Shown: positions 1-5,342 of the stretch, piece after piece
Layout: every line of letters starts with the position of its first letter
Position numbering within the stretch: position 1 is the first letter of the stretch
Assembly (NCBI GenBank): GCA_024277285.1
Contig: JAJRVM010000357.1
Coordinates: 1 to 5,379, forward strand
DNA from: Planctomycetota bacterium
GTDB lineage: Bacteria > Planctomycetota > Planctomycetia > Pirellulales > Pirellulaceae
DNA: 5,379 nucleotides
Direction: 5' to 3'
The notes under the pieces: model-generated
Told to the model about the DNA's origin: nothing
The model's database searches: none
What the model saw: the letters and a program-made list of their open reading frames with translations, nothing else
Translations under genes and position numbers: made by a program

Positions 1-36
1 AATCGCCACCCGAATCGCCACCCGAATCGCCACCCC
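1..36. repeat. 12-bp tandem repeat, three copies
   Basis: The unit AATCGCCACCCG occurs three times end to end; only the last base of the third copy differs (C for G). The array begins at the window edge, so its true copy number is unknown. Because 12 is a multiple of three, copy changes would not shift a reading frame: the plus strand would read Asn-Arg-His-Pro repeats, the minus strand Gly-Asp-Ser-Gly repeats. It could lie in a low-complexity part of a neighbouring gene or be an intergenic satellite. Confidence 0.85.
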
Positions 37-217
37 ACGGGACGCTACGGCCGGTCTCCATGCACTGCGGCCATGCAACTCGATGCCGCGATTGTAAGTG
101 CCGCCGGTACCTCGATCAACTGGCTCGCCCGAAGTGCCGGCGTTCCGATGGTAATCGATTCCCATCGGAAACGGTCCTGCCGGAGCGCGACGGCACTCGA
201 ACGGCGCGTGCCCACCG
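37..217. other. Unassigned stretch downstream of the SDR gene
   Basis: No recognisable gene is seen here. Plus-strand frame 1 stays open from base 1 to a TGA at 244-246, with an internal ATG at 73, but it overlaps the 3' end of the SDR gene and matches no family I know. On the minus strand an ATG at 61 opens a frame that runs off the window through the Gly-Asp-Ser-Gly repeats, without a visible ribosome binding site. Either could be the edge of a real gene cut by the window. I saw no rho-independent terminator. Confidence 0.3.
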
Positions 218-1114
218 TCAGTCCGCAGCAGCTGCCACCGCCTTGAGCCCTTCGCGGTAGGAAGGATACCGCAATTGGATGCCCAGCTCGCTGACCATGC
301 GTTGATTCGACACGCGTTTGTGACTGCCCGATCGGTTCGCCATCCTCGAGTTCGATGTTTCTTGGTGCAACGATACGGCCTCCCGTGTTTCGCCAGCAAA
401 GATGGGCGATGGTAAGCCGCTTTGACGCGCAAGCTCTTGGTAGAACGCACGACGCGTCACCGGCTGCGCATCGGCGATCAGAAAAGTACGCGGCAGCACG
501 AGCGGTCGCTGGGCCACGCGCAGAATGGCCTCGGCAGCATCTTCGACATGAATCAAGTTGATCACCGCGTCGGGATCACTCGACAGAGGCGCGCGGCTAC
601 GCAACTGTTCGAGTCGCGGCAAACGCTGCGCACCGTAGATGCCAGCTAATCTCAAGATCACCGCCCGATCGCACCACGTGGAAGCGAGCAACTGTTGTTC
701 GGCAGCTAGGCAGGCCTTGCCACCCTCGCGGCGGGGGAGGCATGGCGACGTTTCGTCGACCCAACTGCCGTCCTGCTGGCCGTAGACACCGGTCGAGCTC
801 ATGTAGAGGAAACGCCGCGTGCCGGGAGCGAGGCGGGCCAGCACGTTCCCTAGCCCCTCGACATACACTTCATGAATCGATCTGCCACTCTGCCGGTCGT
901 ACCCCAGCGCCCAAAGGACCGTATCGACGCTTGGCAAGATAGGAAATGTAGCAGGGTCCGTAACGTCACCTACCAATGGAAGATATCCCGCCGCTCGCAA
1001 ATGCTCGGCTCGGGCAGCCGAACGCGTCAATACATGAACGGTGTCCCCTTGGGCCGCCCAACCGCGCGCGACACGGCCCCCCAAATACCCACAACCAATT
1101 ATCAACCGCGTCAT
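218..1114 (-). CDS. Atypical SDR-family NAD(P)-dependent epimerase/dehydratase
   Basis: A complete 298-residue Rossmann-fold protein, predicted cytoplasmic. The dinucleotide-binding motif G7-C-G9-Y-L-G12 follows the first beta strand (MTRLII). Further SDR landmarks are D50-V-T-D, S106-S-T-G-V-Y-G in the active-site strand, L154-R-L-A-G-I-Y-G, and I185-N-L-I-H-V-E-D in the substrate region. The usual Tyr-x3-Lys pair is not evident: K133 is present but the residue four before it is Arg, as in the atypical YeeZ-like SDR group. The C-terminal K266-R-V-S-N and L288-like helix match that group. Length is normal. The ATG at 1114 is supported by GGGAG seven bases upstream and by the Rossmann strand starting at once. 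Substrate cannot be deduced; nucleotide-sugar or similar metabolism is possible. It is transcribed away from the protease genes. Confidence 0.88.
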   Translation of the reverse strand: MTRLIIGCGYLGGRVARGWAAQGDTVHVLTRSAARAEHLRAAGYLPLVGDVTDPATFPILPSVDTVLWALGYDRQSGRSIHEVYVEGLGNVLARLAPGTRRFLYMSSTGVYGQQDGSWVDETSPCLPRREGGKACLAAEQQLLASTWCDRAVILRLAGIYGAQRLPRLEQLRSRAPLSSDPDAVINLIHVEDAAEAILRVAQRPLVLPRTFLIADAQPVTRRAFYQELARQSGLPSPIFAGETREAVSLHQETSNSRMANRSGSHKRVSNQRMVSELGIQLRYPSYREGLKAVAAAAD

Positions 1115-1441
1115 TTGCGGGCTCCCAAGGGCCTCAAAGGTAGGTGTCCAACCGGATGAATGGTGCGTTTTTCGGCATTGGAAGCCAAATGTCGAGTTCG
1201 TTCACGCGAAAAACGGTATTATGATAGTCAGTAAACTTGTTCATGCTCTTATGCCTGTGACACACCACCGCGTCTTTGAAATTGCGCCCTCGACATTGCG
1301 TTCACGAAGTCGCGTTCCCGAAATGGGGCCCCTTTCTGTGGTTCCCGTGGTCGGAACAGCATTCGCGCTGTGTGTCAGCCGCTTTGTGGCCATAGGCAAA
1401 CGGCTGACGACCACACCATGGTACGCCTTGGATCGTTCGAT
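1115..1441. other. Divergent intergenic region, SDR / protease
   Basis: About 327 bases separate the two divergent genes, so both promoters should lie here. The one AT-rich island is 1209-1240, containing TATGAT at 1220-1225 on the plus strand (one mismatch from TATAAT) and CATAAT on the minus strand over the same bases. Neither has a good -35 hexamer at the usual distance, so these are weak calls. GTG at 1370 and ATG at 1418 are in frame with the protease and could extend it leftward by 24 or 8 residues. No RNA gene or clear operator was seen. Confidence 0.35.
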
Positions 1442-2650
1442 ATGAAGCACGCTGCACTCTTCCAACCGGAATCGCCGTCCGGCCCAACAATTCACGTCGG
1501 TCCATGGCTGCCCGCCCTGCTGGCTGGGACGGTTGTTCTTGCCGCCTGCAGCGCTCTCCTTGCGCAAGAATCGGCCCCCGCACAGCTCAATCCGATTGAG
1601 TCCGATCGCGCTCGATCGAGCACAGCACCATCGAGCACAGCACCATCGAGCACAGCACCATCGAGCTCTACGCCATTGAGCTCTGCGCCATTGGGTTCAA
1701 CGCTCCCCCCCGCGTTGCAACAGATTTATTTTGCGGGTGTTCCCGAGTCGCTTGACGACCTGCGGCTGATGAACCAACACCAACAGGCGTTGGTCAAGCG
1801 AGTCACGCCGGCGACGGTCGGCTTACAAATCGGCTCGACGCAAGGCACCGGAGTACTGGTCAGCAAGGATGGCTACGTGTTGACAGCCTCCCATGTCGCC
1901 GGCAAGGCCGGTTTGGACGTGCGCATTATCCTGTCCGACGGCCAGGTGTTTCCCGGCAAGACGCTTGGGCTGAACAAGAGCGTCGATGCGGCCTTGCTGA
2001 AGATTGATCCCCAAATGCGCGATGGCAAGGAGATCGAATGGCCTTTTGTCGAGATGGGGCGCGCCGCGGAGATGCGGCCGGGCAGTTGGTGCTTGGCCCT
2101 TGGGCATCCCGGCGGGTACCAGAGCGACCGCCAACCTGTGGCGAGGTTCGGTCGCATTCTTGCCAACGATGTCACCAAGGCCGAGCTCACAACGGACTGC
2201 AAACTGGTAGGCGGCGATTCAGGCGGCCCATTGTTCGACATGGAAGGCCGCGTCATCGGAATCCACAGCCGAATCGGCAGTAAGGTGACAAAGAACCTAC
2301 ACGTTGCCGTGGATGCCTACCGCAACAGCTGGACTCGCTTGGTCCGAGGCGACTCGTGGGGCAATTTGCTCGCGCTGGTGGGACGCCCGGTGATAGGTGT
2401 GCTTGGCGAACGGGAAACGATCGAGGCTAGGATCGCGGAGGTTCTACCGGCATCACCGGCCGAGCGTGCCGGCATCCAACGCGGTGACCTGGTCACTCGA
2501 TTCGGTGATGATATAGTGGCAACATTTGACGACCTGAAGAGATTCGTCAACCAAAGACAGCCCGGCGATGAAGTTTCGGTAGAAGTGCTTCGCAATGGCA
2601 AGACGTTCAAGCTGAAAGTGGTCTTGGCATCCATGGCACGAAGGAGCTAG
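1442..2650 (+). CDS. Secreted HtrA-like trypsin-family serine protease with PDZ domain
   Basis: A 402-residue protein of the S1C (HtrA/Deg) type, expected to cut misfolded proteins outside the cytoplasm. An export signal spans about residues 21-41. It contains L-A-A-C (residues 33-36), which fits a lipobox, so it may be a lipoprotein cleaved before C36; signal peptidase I cleavage near A41 is the alternative. A Ser/Thr/Ala/Pro-rich linker (58-90) precedes the protease domain (about 115-300) with a full triad: H151 in TASHV, D182 in SVDAALLKI, S260 in GGDSGGPLF. One PDZ domain follows (about 315-395). The start is uncertain: ATG 1442 gives the most ordinary signal peptide, but GTG 1370 and ATG 1418 are in frame and no start has a strong Shine-Dalgarno. 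The related gene starts 111 bases downstream, suggesting an operon. Exact ortholog (degP, degQ, degS) cannot be assigned. Confidence 0.9.
   Translation: MKHAALFQPESPSGPTIHVGPWLPALLAGTVVLAACSALLAQESAPAQLNPIESDRARSSTAPSSTAPSSTAPSSSTPLSSAPLGSTLPPALQQIYFAGVPESLDDLRLMNQHQQALVKRVTPATVGLQIGSTQGTGVLVSKDGYVLTASHVAGKAGLDVRIILSDGQVFPGKTLGLNKSVDAALLKIDPQMRDGKEIEWPFVEMGRAAEMRPGSWCLALGHPGGYQSDRQPVARFGRILANDVTKAELTTDCKLVGGDSGGPLFDMEGRVIGIHSRIGSKVTKNLHVAVDAYRNSWTRLVRGDSWGNLLALVGRPVIGVLGERETIEARIAEVLPASPAERAGIQRGDLVTRFGDDIVATFDDLKRFVNQRQPGDEVSVEVLRNGKTFKLKVVLASMARRS
1616..1690 (+). repeat. 15-bp in-frame tandem repeat in the protease linker
   Basis: Three identical copies of TCGAGCACAGCACCA (1616-1660) are followed by two diverged copies (1661-1675 and 1676-1690) and a barely recognisable sixth (1691-1705). 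Each unit encodes five residues of the Ser-Ser-Thr-Ala-Pro type. The unit length keeps the frame, so slippage would lengthen or shorten the flexible linker between the export signal and the protease domain. The perfect copies at the 5' side look recently duplicated. Confidence 0.95.
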
Positions 2651-2714
2651 TGCGCGGACGGGGTTCGCCTACGAACGTGAAGCATGGTCGACTGACCACA
2701 TTTGATCGGCAACC

Positions 2715-2737
2715 ACTGGGCCGTTGGCAGACCCAGT
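2715..2737 (+). other. Small stem-loop between the two protease genes
   Basis: ACTGGG (2715-2720) can pair with CCCAGT (2732-2737) across an 11-base loop. It lies 65 bases after the first protease stop and 24 bases before the second start. There is no T-tract, so it is not a terminator by sequence; it could influence mRNA stability or be chance. Confidence 0.25.
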
Positions 2738-2750
2738 CTTGTGGGAAACG

Positions 2751-2756
2751 AGGAGG
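2751..2756 (+). promoter_or_regulatory. Strong Shine-Dalgarno that fixes a GTG start
   Basis: AGGAGG lies five bases before GTG at 2762. This is the best ribosome binding site in the window. It argues for GTG 2762 over the upstream in-frame TTG at 2702, which would add 20 residues lacking signal-peptide character. Confidence 0.85.
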
Positions 2757-2761
2757 CACGT

Positions 2762-3976
2762 GTGGCACCATCATTGAAATCACAAACTGGCCGGGCCATT
2801 GCGTTGCTTGTGGCATGGTGCAGCATCTTGGCGACTGGCCCCACTTCTCCGTTGTTCGCAGCAACACCTGGGGACGGGCCCCAAGTTCGGTTGGCAGAAC
2901 GACCACGCAAACCGATTGCCAGCGACCAAAACGCTCACCAGGGCACACCCGACGAAACGCGCTGGTTCAACAATCTTGCCAATGTCTTAACCGGGCACGA
3001 ACCGAACCCGCATGCGCGGAACCACGCTTCGGTTCTCAACGCATTTCGAGCGACCGTCGAGCTACCCGCAAAATGCACGGTCCGCATCTGGTGCAATGGC
3101 CGGCAAGCGGCTCTGGGCACGATCATCGATCCCAAGGGGTTCATTGTCACCAAGGGCAGTGAACTTACCGGCGCCGTGGTATGTGAGCTCAGCGACGGCA
3201 CGCGTCACTCGGCACAGTTGGTGGGAACGGATCGCGGTAGCGACCTGGCACTGCTGAAAATCGCGGCCGACAATTTGCCGACGATCCGGTGGAGCGACGA
3301 AGACCCACCGGCTGCGGGCGGTTGGGTCGTCACGCCCGGGCTGGGCGACGTGCCACAGGCAATTGGCATTGTCAGCGTTGCCCCTCACCGCGTGCGTGGT
3401 GGAGTATTGGGAATCCAAATGACGGAAGACCGGCCCGGCCCGCGCATTATCTACGTCGTACCTGGAAGTGGTGCCGCAGTGGCTGGATTGCTGACCGGCG
3501 ATGTCATTACGCATGTCAACGGCCTGCTGATCGAATCGTCGAATGATATGGTGGCCACGACCAGCAATTTGTTGCCTGGCGAGAAGATTCAACTGACCGT
3601 CCTGCGCAACGAGGAAAGAGCACACATCGCCGCGACCCTGGGTAGCGTCGCCACGACACTCTCCAGTCGCCGCGCGCGTTTCCAGGACCACCTCGGTAGC
3701 CCGCTTAGCAACCGCCGCGTCCTGTTCCCCTCGGCACTGGAACACGATTCGCTATTAGCTCCTAATCAATGTGGCGGCGTCCTTGTCGACTTGGAGGGCC
3801 GCGCCATCGGCGTGAACATCGCGCGCGCAAGCCGCATTTCGAGCTATGCGATTCCAGCGCTCGTTGCGCGCCCCATCCTGGAATCGCTGAAGGCCAGCGC
3901 ATCCCAGTCCGCCACCATCCCGGTCGCAACGCATCTCCTCAAACCAGAATTGCCCAACGTCCCCGCCAGGCAGTGA
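2762..3976 (+). CDS. Secreted degenerate HtrA-like protein with PDZ inserted in the protease fold
   Basis: A 404-residue protein. A signal peptide (K6, R11, hydrophobic 12-26, likely cleavage near A33/A34) implies export. Residues about 97-211 match the first part of an HtrA-type protease, but where TASHV normally carries the catalytic His this protein reads T130-K-G-S-E, placing S133 at the His position. D161 in GSDLALLKI keeps the Asp. A PDZ domain follows at about 213-294 (GVLGIQ, VVPGSGAA, LLTGDVITHVNG). Only then, at about 330-374, comes a segment like the end of a protease barrel: N335-Q-C337-G-G-V-L-V-D, then AIGVNIAR and SYAIPA, with Cys where the nucleophilic Ser should be. So the PDZ appears inserted before the last barrel strands. 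Probably non-proteolytic, acting in binding or regulation; Cys-based catalysis is unlikely without the His. Likely co-transcribed with the active protease upstream. Confidence 0.82.
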   Translation: MAPSLKSQTGRAIALLVAWCSILATGPTSPLFAATPGDGPQVRLAERPRKPIASDQNAHQGTPDETRWFNNLANVLTGHEPNPHARNHASVLNAFRATVELPAKCTVRIWCNGRQAALGTIIDPKGFIVTKGSELTGAVVCELSDGTRHSAQLVGTDRGSDLALLKIAADNLPTIRWSDEDPPAAGGWVVTPGLGDVPQAIGIVSVAPHRVRGGVLGIQMTEDRPGPRIIYVVPGSGAAVAGLLTGDVITHVNGLLIESSNDMVATTSNLLPGEKIQLTVLRNEERAHIAATLGSVATTLSSRRARFQDHLGSPLSNRRVLFPSALEHDSLLAPNQCGGVLVDLEGRAIGVNIARASRISSYAIPALVARPILESLKASASQSATIPVATHLLKPELPNVPARQ

Positions 3977-4156
3977 GTGGCATGGGCCGTGGCAAACGTC
4001 GCGACCGTGGTCGCTTTCGAGTTGGACGACATCCGGAGTGCCCAGCGCCGTGGCGAACCTGGCCAGTGCGGGCACCCGATCGTCGTTCTCCGCTTTCCAT
4101 TTGCAGAACGGAGGCAGGCGTCGATTCCAGGTGACTTGGTGGAAGCGGACATGTGA
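3977..4156 (+). CDS. Doubtful small ORF directly after the pseudo-protease stop
   Basis: The codon right after the TGA at 3974-3976 is GTG, in the same frame, and the frame stays open for 59 codons to TGA at 4154-4156; another GTG lies at 3989. Third-position GC is high (about 70 % by hand count), like the neighbouring genes. No family is recognised; the predicted peptide is hydrophobic-leaning at its start (V-A-W-A-V-A-N-V-A-T-V-V) and charged later. There is only a weak AGG before it. It could be a short gene, a formerly longer C-terminus of the upstream protein, or chance in GC-rich DNA. Confidence 0.2.
   Translation: MAWAVANVATVVAFELDDIRSAQRRGEPGQCGHPIVVLRFPFAERRQASIPGDLVEADM
4001..4014 (+). 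terminator. Weak hairpin after the protease pair
   Basis: GCGACC pairs with GGTCGC across a two-base gap (or a five-pair stem with a four-base loop), 25 bases past the stop of the pseudo-protease, followed by TTT only. It is GC-rich but lacks a proper T-tract, so it is at best a poor intrinsic terminator. Confidence 0.2.
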
Positions 4157-4204
4157 TCGAGATGGCAAGAGGCACGAATCCGAGGCAACCTACCTGTTGG
4201 CCAT

Positions 4205-4218
4205 TTGTGTGATACAAT
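4205..4218 (+). promoter_or_regulatory. Extended -10 promoter with overlapping palindrome, DUF433/DUF5615 operon
   Basis: TGATACAAT at 4210-4218 fits an extended -10 (TGn plus TACAAT, one mismatch from TATAAT). No good -35 is seen, as is usual for extended -10 promoters. Transcription would start near 4225, leaving a leader of about 29 bases before ATG 4254 and placing the alternative GTG at 4221 upstream of the start site. The imperfect inverted repeat TTGTGTGATACAA (4205-4217, five of six arm positions paired) covers the -10 and could be an operator for autorepression, as is common in toxin-antitoxin operons. The operator role is inference. Confidence 0.5.
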
Positions 4219-4239
4219 GAGTGAAGAGAAAGACTTCCT

Positions 4240-4244
4240 GGAGG
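4240..4244 (+). promoter_or_regulatory. Shine-Dalgarno for the DUF433 gene
   Basis: GGAGG lies nine bases before ATG 4254. It selects this ATG over the in-frame GTG at 4221, which lies upstream of the GGAGG and has only weak purine context. Confidence 0.8.
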
Positions 4245-4253
4245 TTTGGTATT

Positions 4254-4538
4254 ATGTCGATAACCCTCAGCGACATGCTCGTTCAAACTGATGACGTTTG
4301 CGGTGGGCGAATGCGCATCGATGGAACACGTATTACGGTCCATCGCATCGCTACTCTGTACAAACAGGGGCAAAGTCCGGAAGAAGTCGTACAGACGTAT
4401 TCACAGCTTTCTCTGGCGCATGTCTATTCGGCCCTGGCGTACTACCACGCAAACCGTGACGAGGTCGAATCAGAGTTGGCCGCTGCGGATGCCCAGTATG
4501 ACGAATTGAAACGCCGTGCGTCTCGGGATAACGCATGA
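4254..4538 (+). CDS. DUF433-family antitoxin-like protein
   Basis: A 94-residue protein, typical length for the family. The DUF433 core runs about 10-70: C16-G-G-R-M-R-I-D-G-T-R-I-T-V (the family's GG-x-P-x-I-x-G-T-R pattern, with Met in place of the usual Pro), then an Arg-Ile helix with G39-Q-S-P-E-E, and V58-Y-S-A-L-A-Y-Y. The tail (70-94) is charged, with an acidic/Ala stretch followed by K-R-R. DUF433 proteins have a DNA-binding helix-turn-helix-like fold and are commonly found just before PIN-like toxins as antitoxins. Here the stop overlaps the next start by four bases, so the two are translationally coupled. The protein likely neutralises the downstream partner and may repress its own promoter at 4205-4218; that is inferred from family behaviour. 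Confidence 0.88.
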   Translation: MSITLSDMLVQTDDVCGGRMRIDGTRITVHRIATLYKQGQSPEEVVQTYSQLSLAHVYSALAYYHANRDEVESELAAADAQYDELKRRASRDNA

Positions 4539-4888
4539 TGAGCGATGTGCTGCTCTATGTGGACGAGGATGCCGCAGAAAACGCTGTTGTCCAAGGGCTC
4601 CGGGCTCGTGGCATCGACGTGCTGACAACGGTTGAGGCCAATCGTTGCGGCACTGCGGATCAGGATCAACTTGCCTTTGCGGTCCAACAAGGGCGAAGCA
4701 TCTATTCATTCAACGTGGCCGATTTCGCCCGACTACATCGCGAGTACCTTCGGCAGGGATTCGATCACGCCGGCATCATTGTCGTGCCTGACCAACGCTA
4801 CTCCATCGGCCAGAAGATCCGCCGAATGGCGGGTTTTCTTAGCAACGTCACAGCGGAAGAAATGGTCAACCAGATGGAATACCTGTAG
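4535..4888 (+). CDS. DUF5615 PIN-like protein, probable ribonuclease toxin
   Basis: A 117-residue protein (116 if ATG 4538 is used) with the PIN-like DUF5615 pattern. The first strand ends in D10-E-D, followed by helix L22-R-A-R-G-I-D-V, an acidic A41-D42-Q-D44 segment before a helix, the strand/loop Y57-S-F-N60-V-A-D63-F, and H78-A-G-I-I-V-V. D10, D42 or D44 and D63 are candidate metal ligands; N60 stands where many relatives have a fourth acidic residue, though as I recall an F-N-x-x-D-F form is common in this subgroup. PIN-like toxins cleave RNA using Mg or Mn. The sequence ATGATGA at 4535-4541 gives two possible starts overlapping the DUF433 stop, with GGGA shortly upstream. It is the second gene of a probable VapBC-like module. 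Toxicity is inferred, not shown. Confidence 0.87.
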   Translation: MMSDVLLYVDEDAAENAVVQGLRARGIDVLTTVEANRCGTADQDQLAFAVQQGRSIYSFNVADFARLHREYLRQGFDHAGIIVVPDQRYSIGQKIRRMAGFLSNVTAEEMVNQMEYL

Positions 4889-4930
4889 CCGAAGGTAGCC
4901 TCGCACCAAAACGTCAAACCGGTGCCTTGA

Positions 4931-4947
4931 AAGTTGACACTCAACTT
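4931..4947. repeat. Palindrome, left copy of an inverted repeat pair
   Basis: AAGTTGA-CAC-TCAACTT is a perfect 7-bp inverted repeat with a three-base centre. Bases 4934-4947 (TTGACACTCAACTT) are also the exact reverse complement of 5178-5191. It starts 43 bases after the DUF5615 stop. As RNA it could form a weak AU-rich hairpin; with no T-tract it is a poor terminator. TTGACA within it resembles a -35, but no -10 follows at the right distance. Confidence 0.85.
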
Positions 4948-5177
4948 CTTCGAGAGATCTGCGCAAGCTAGGCACTCCGGCTAGGCGAGAAACGGGGGCG
5001 CCGATTCAGCTGCGGCGCGCGTGGGCGGTGAAACTGGGCCCAAGAGACAAGGCGAAGCGGTTAGCAAGCGTATGCCGATCCAGGCAGCCACATCGGGGCA
5101 ACACAAATGACGCTTCGAATCCACTGGCAAGCGACGGCGCCTGGAAGGATTACCCACTTCGCCTGTCTTGCCCCGAA

Positions 5178-5191
5178 AAGTTGAGTGTCAA
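5178..5191. repeat. Right copy of the inverted repeat pair
   Basis: AAGTTGAGTGTCAA is the exact reverse complement of 4934-4947. CGAA next to it on the inner side also matches the other copy after a one-base gap, extending similarity to about 18 bases. The pair bounds 258 bp (4934-5191). Unlike the left copy it is not a self-palindrome. Confidence 0.85.
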
Positions 5192-5228
5192 ATATTCTAG
5201 ACATGACCCCATTTCCCCATCCGTCCCC

Positions 5229-5252
5229 AATAGGTGCCGCAATAGGTGCCAT
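5229..5252. repeat. 12-bp direct repeat, two copies
   Basis: AATAGGTGCC occurs at 5229-5238 and 5241-5250, each followed by two variable bases, giving a period of 12. It lies 37 bases beyond the right inverted repeat, next to the perfect palindrome CTTGC-G-GCAAG at 5260-5270. Confidence 0.8.
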
Positions 5253-5328
5253 GCCACTTCTTGCGGCAAGATGGGAAGGCAAGGCAATTCTCCTTCATCG
5301 CATGACGATGGGCAATGCGAGGTTTTTG

Positions 5329-5342
5329 TCGGTGTTCACCGA
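5329..5342 (+). terminator. Short hairpin with T-rich tail, possible weak terminator
   Basis: TCGGTG (5329-5334) pairs with CACCGA (5337-5342), followed directly by TTTCTT. The stem is short, so an intrinsic terminator reading rightward is only possible; it may equally be one of the hairpins of the repeat region (compare CATCG/CGATG at 5296-5310). Confidence 0.25.

Noticed and set aside
1..36. CRISPR array
   Set aside because: Units are 12 bp and directly abutting, with no spacers.
1370..1441. GTG 1370 as the protease start
   Set aside because: It adds 24 residues with no signal-peptide or domain character and has no Shine-Dalgarno. ATG 1442 puts the hydrophobic export segment nearer the N-terminus, though 1418 and 1370 are not excluded.
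2702..2761. TTG 2702 as the start of the second protease-like gene
   Set aside because: GTG 2762 has AGGAGG at ideal spacing and begins a normal signal peptide; the extra 20 residues would bury it.
3062..3745. Long minus-strand ORF (227 codons) inside the pseudo-protease
   Set aside because: It lies wholly antisense to a gene with clear domains, has no recognisable motif, and long antisense frames are common in GC-rich genes.
4221..4253. GTG 4221 as the DUF433 start
   Set aside because: It lies before the GGAGG site and probably upstream of the transcription start; the family begins near ATG 4254.
3755..4373. Overlapping minus-strand ORFs across the spacer before the toxin-antitoxin genes
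   Set aside because: They overlap one another and the 3' end of the pseudo-protease (one also covers the DUF433 start), show no family resemblance, and have Cys/His/Arg-rich compositions typical of shadow frames.
4934..4960. TTGACA as a -35 promoter element
   Set aside because: No acceptable -10 hexamer occurs 16-18 bases downstream, and the bases belong to the palindrome and inverted repeat.
5061..5282. Minus-strand ORF of 73 codons
   Set aside because: It runs across the right inverted repeat and the direct repeats, with no motif or ribosome binding site; more likely repeat-derived than a gene.
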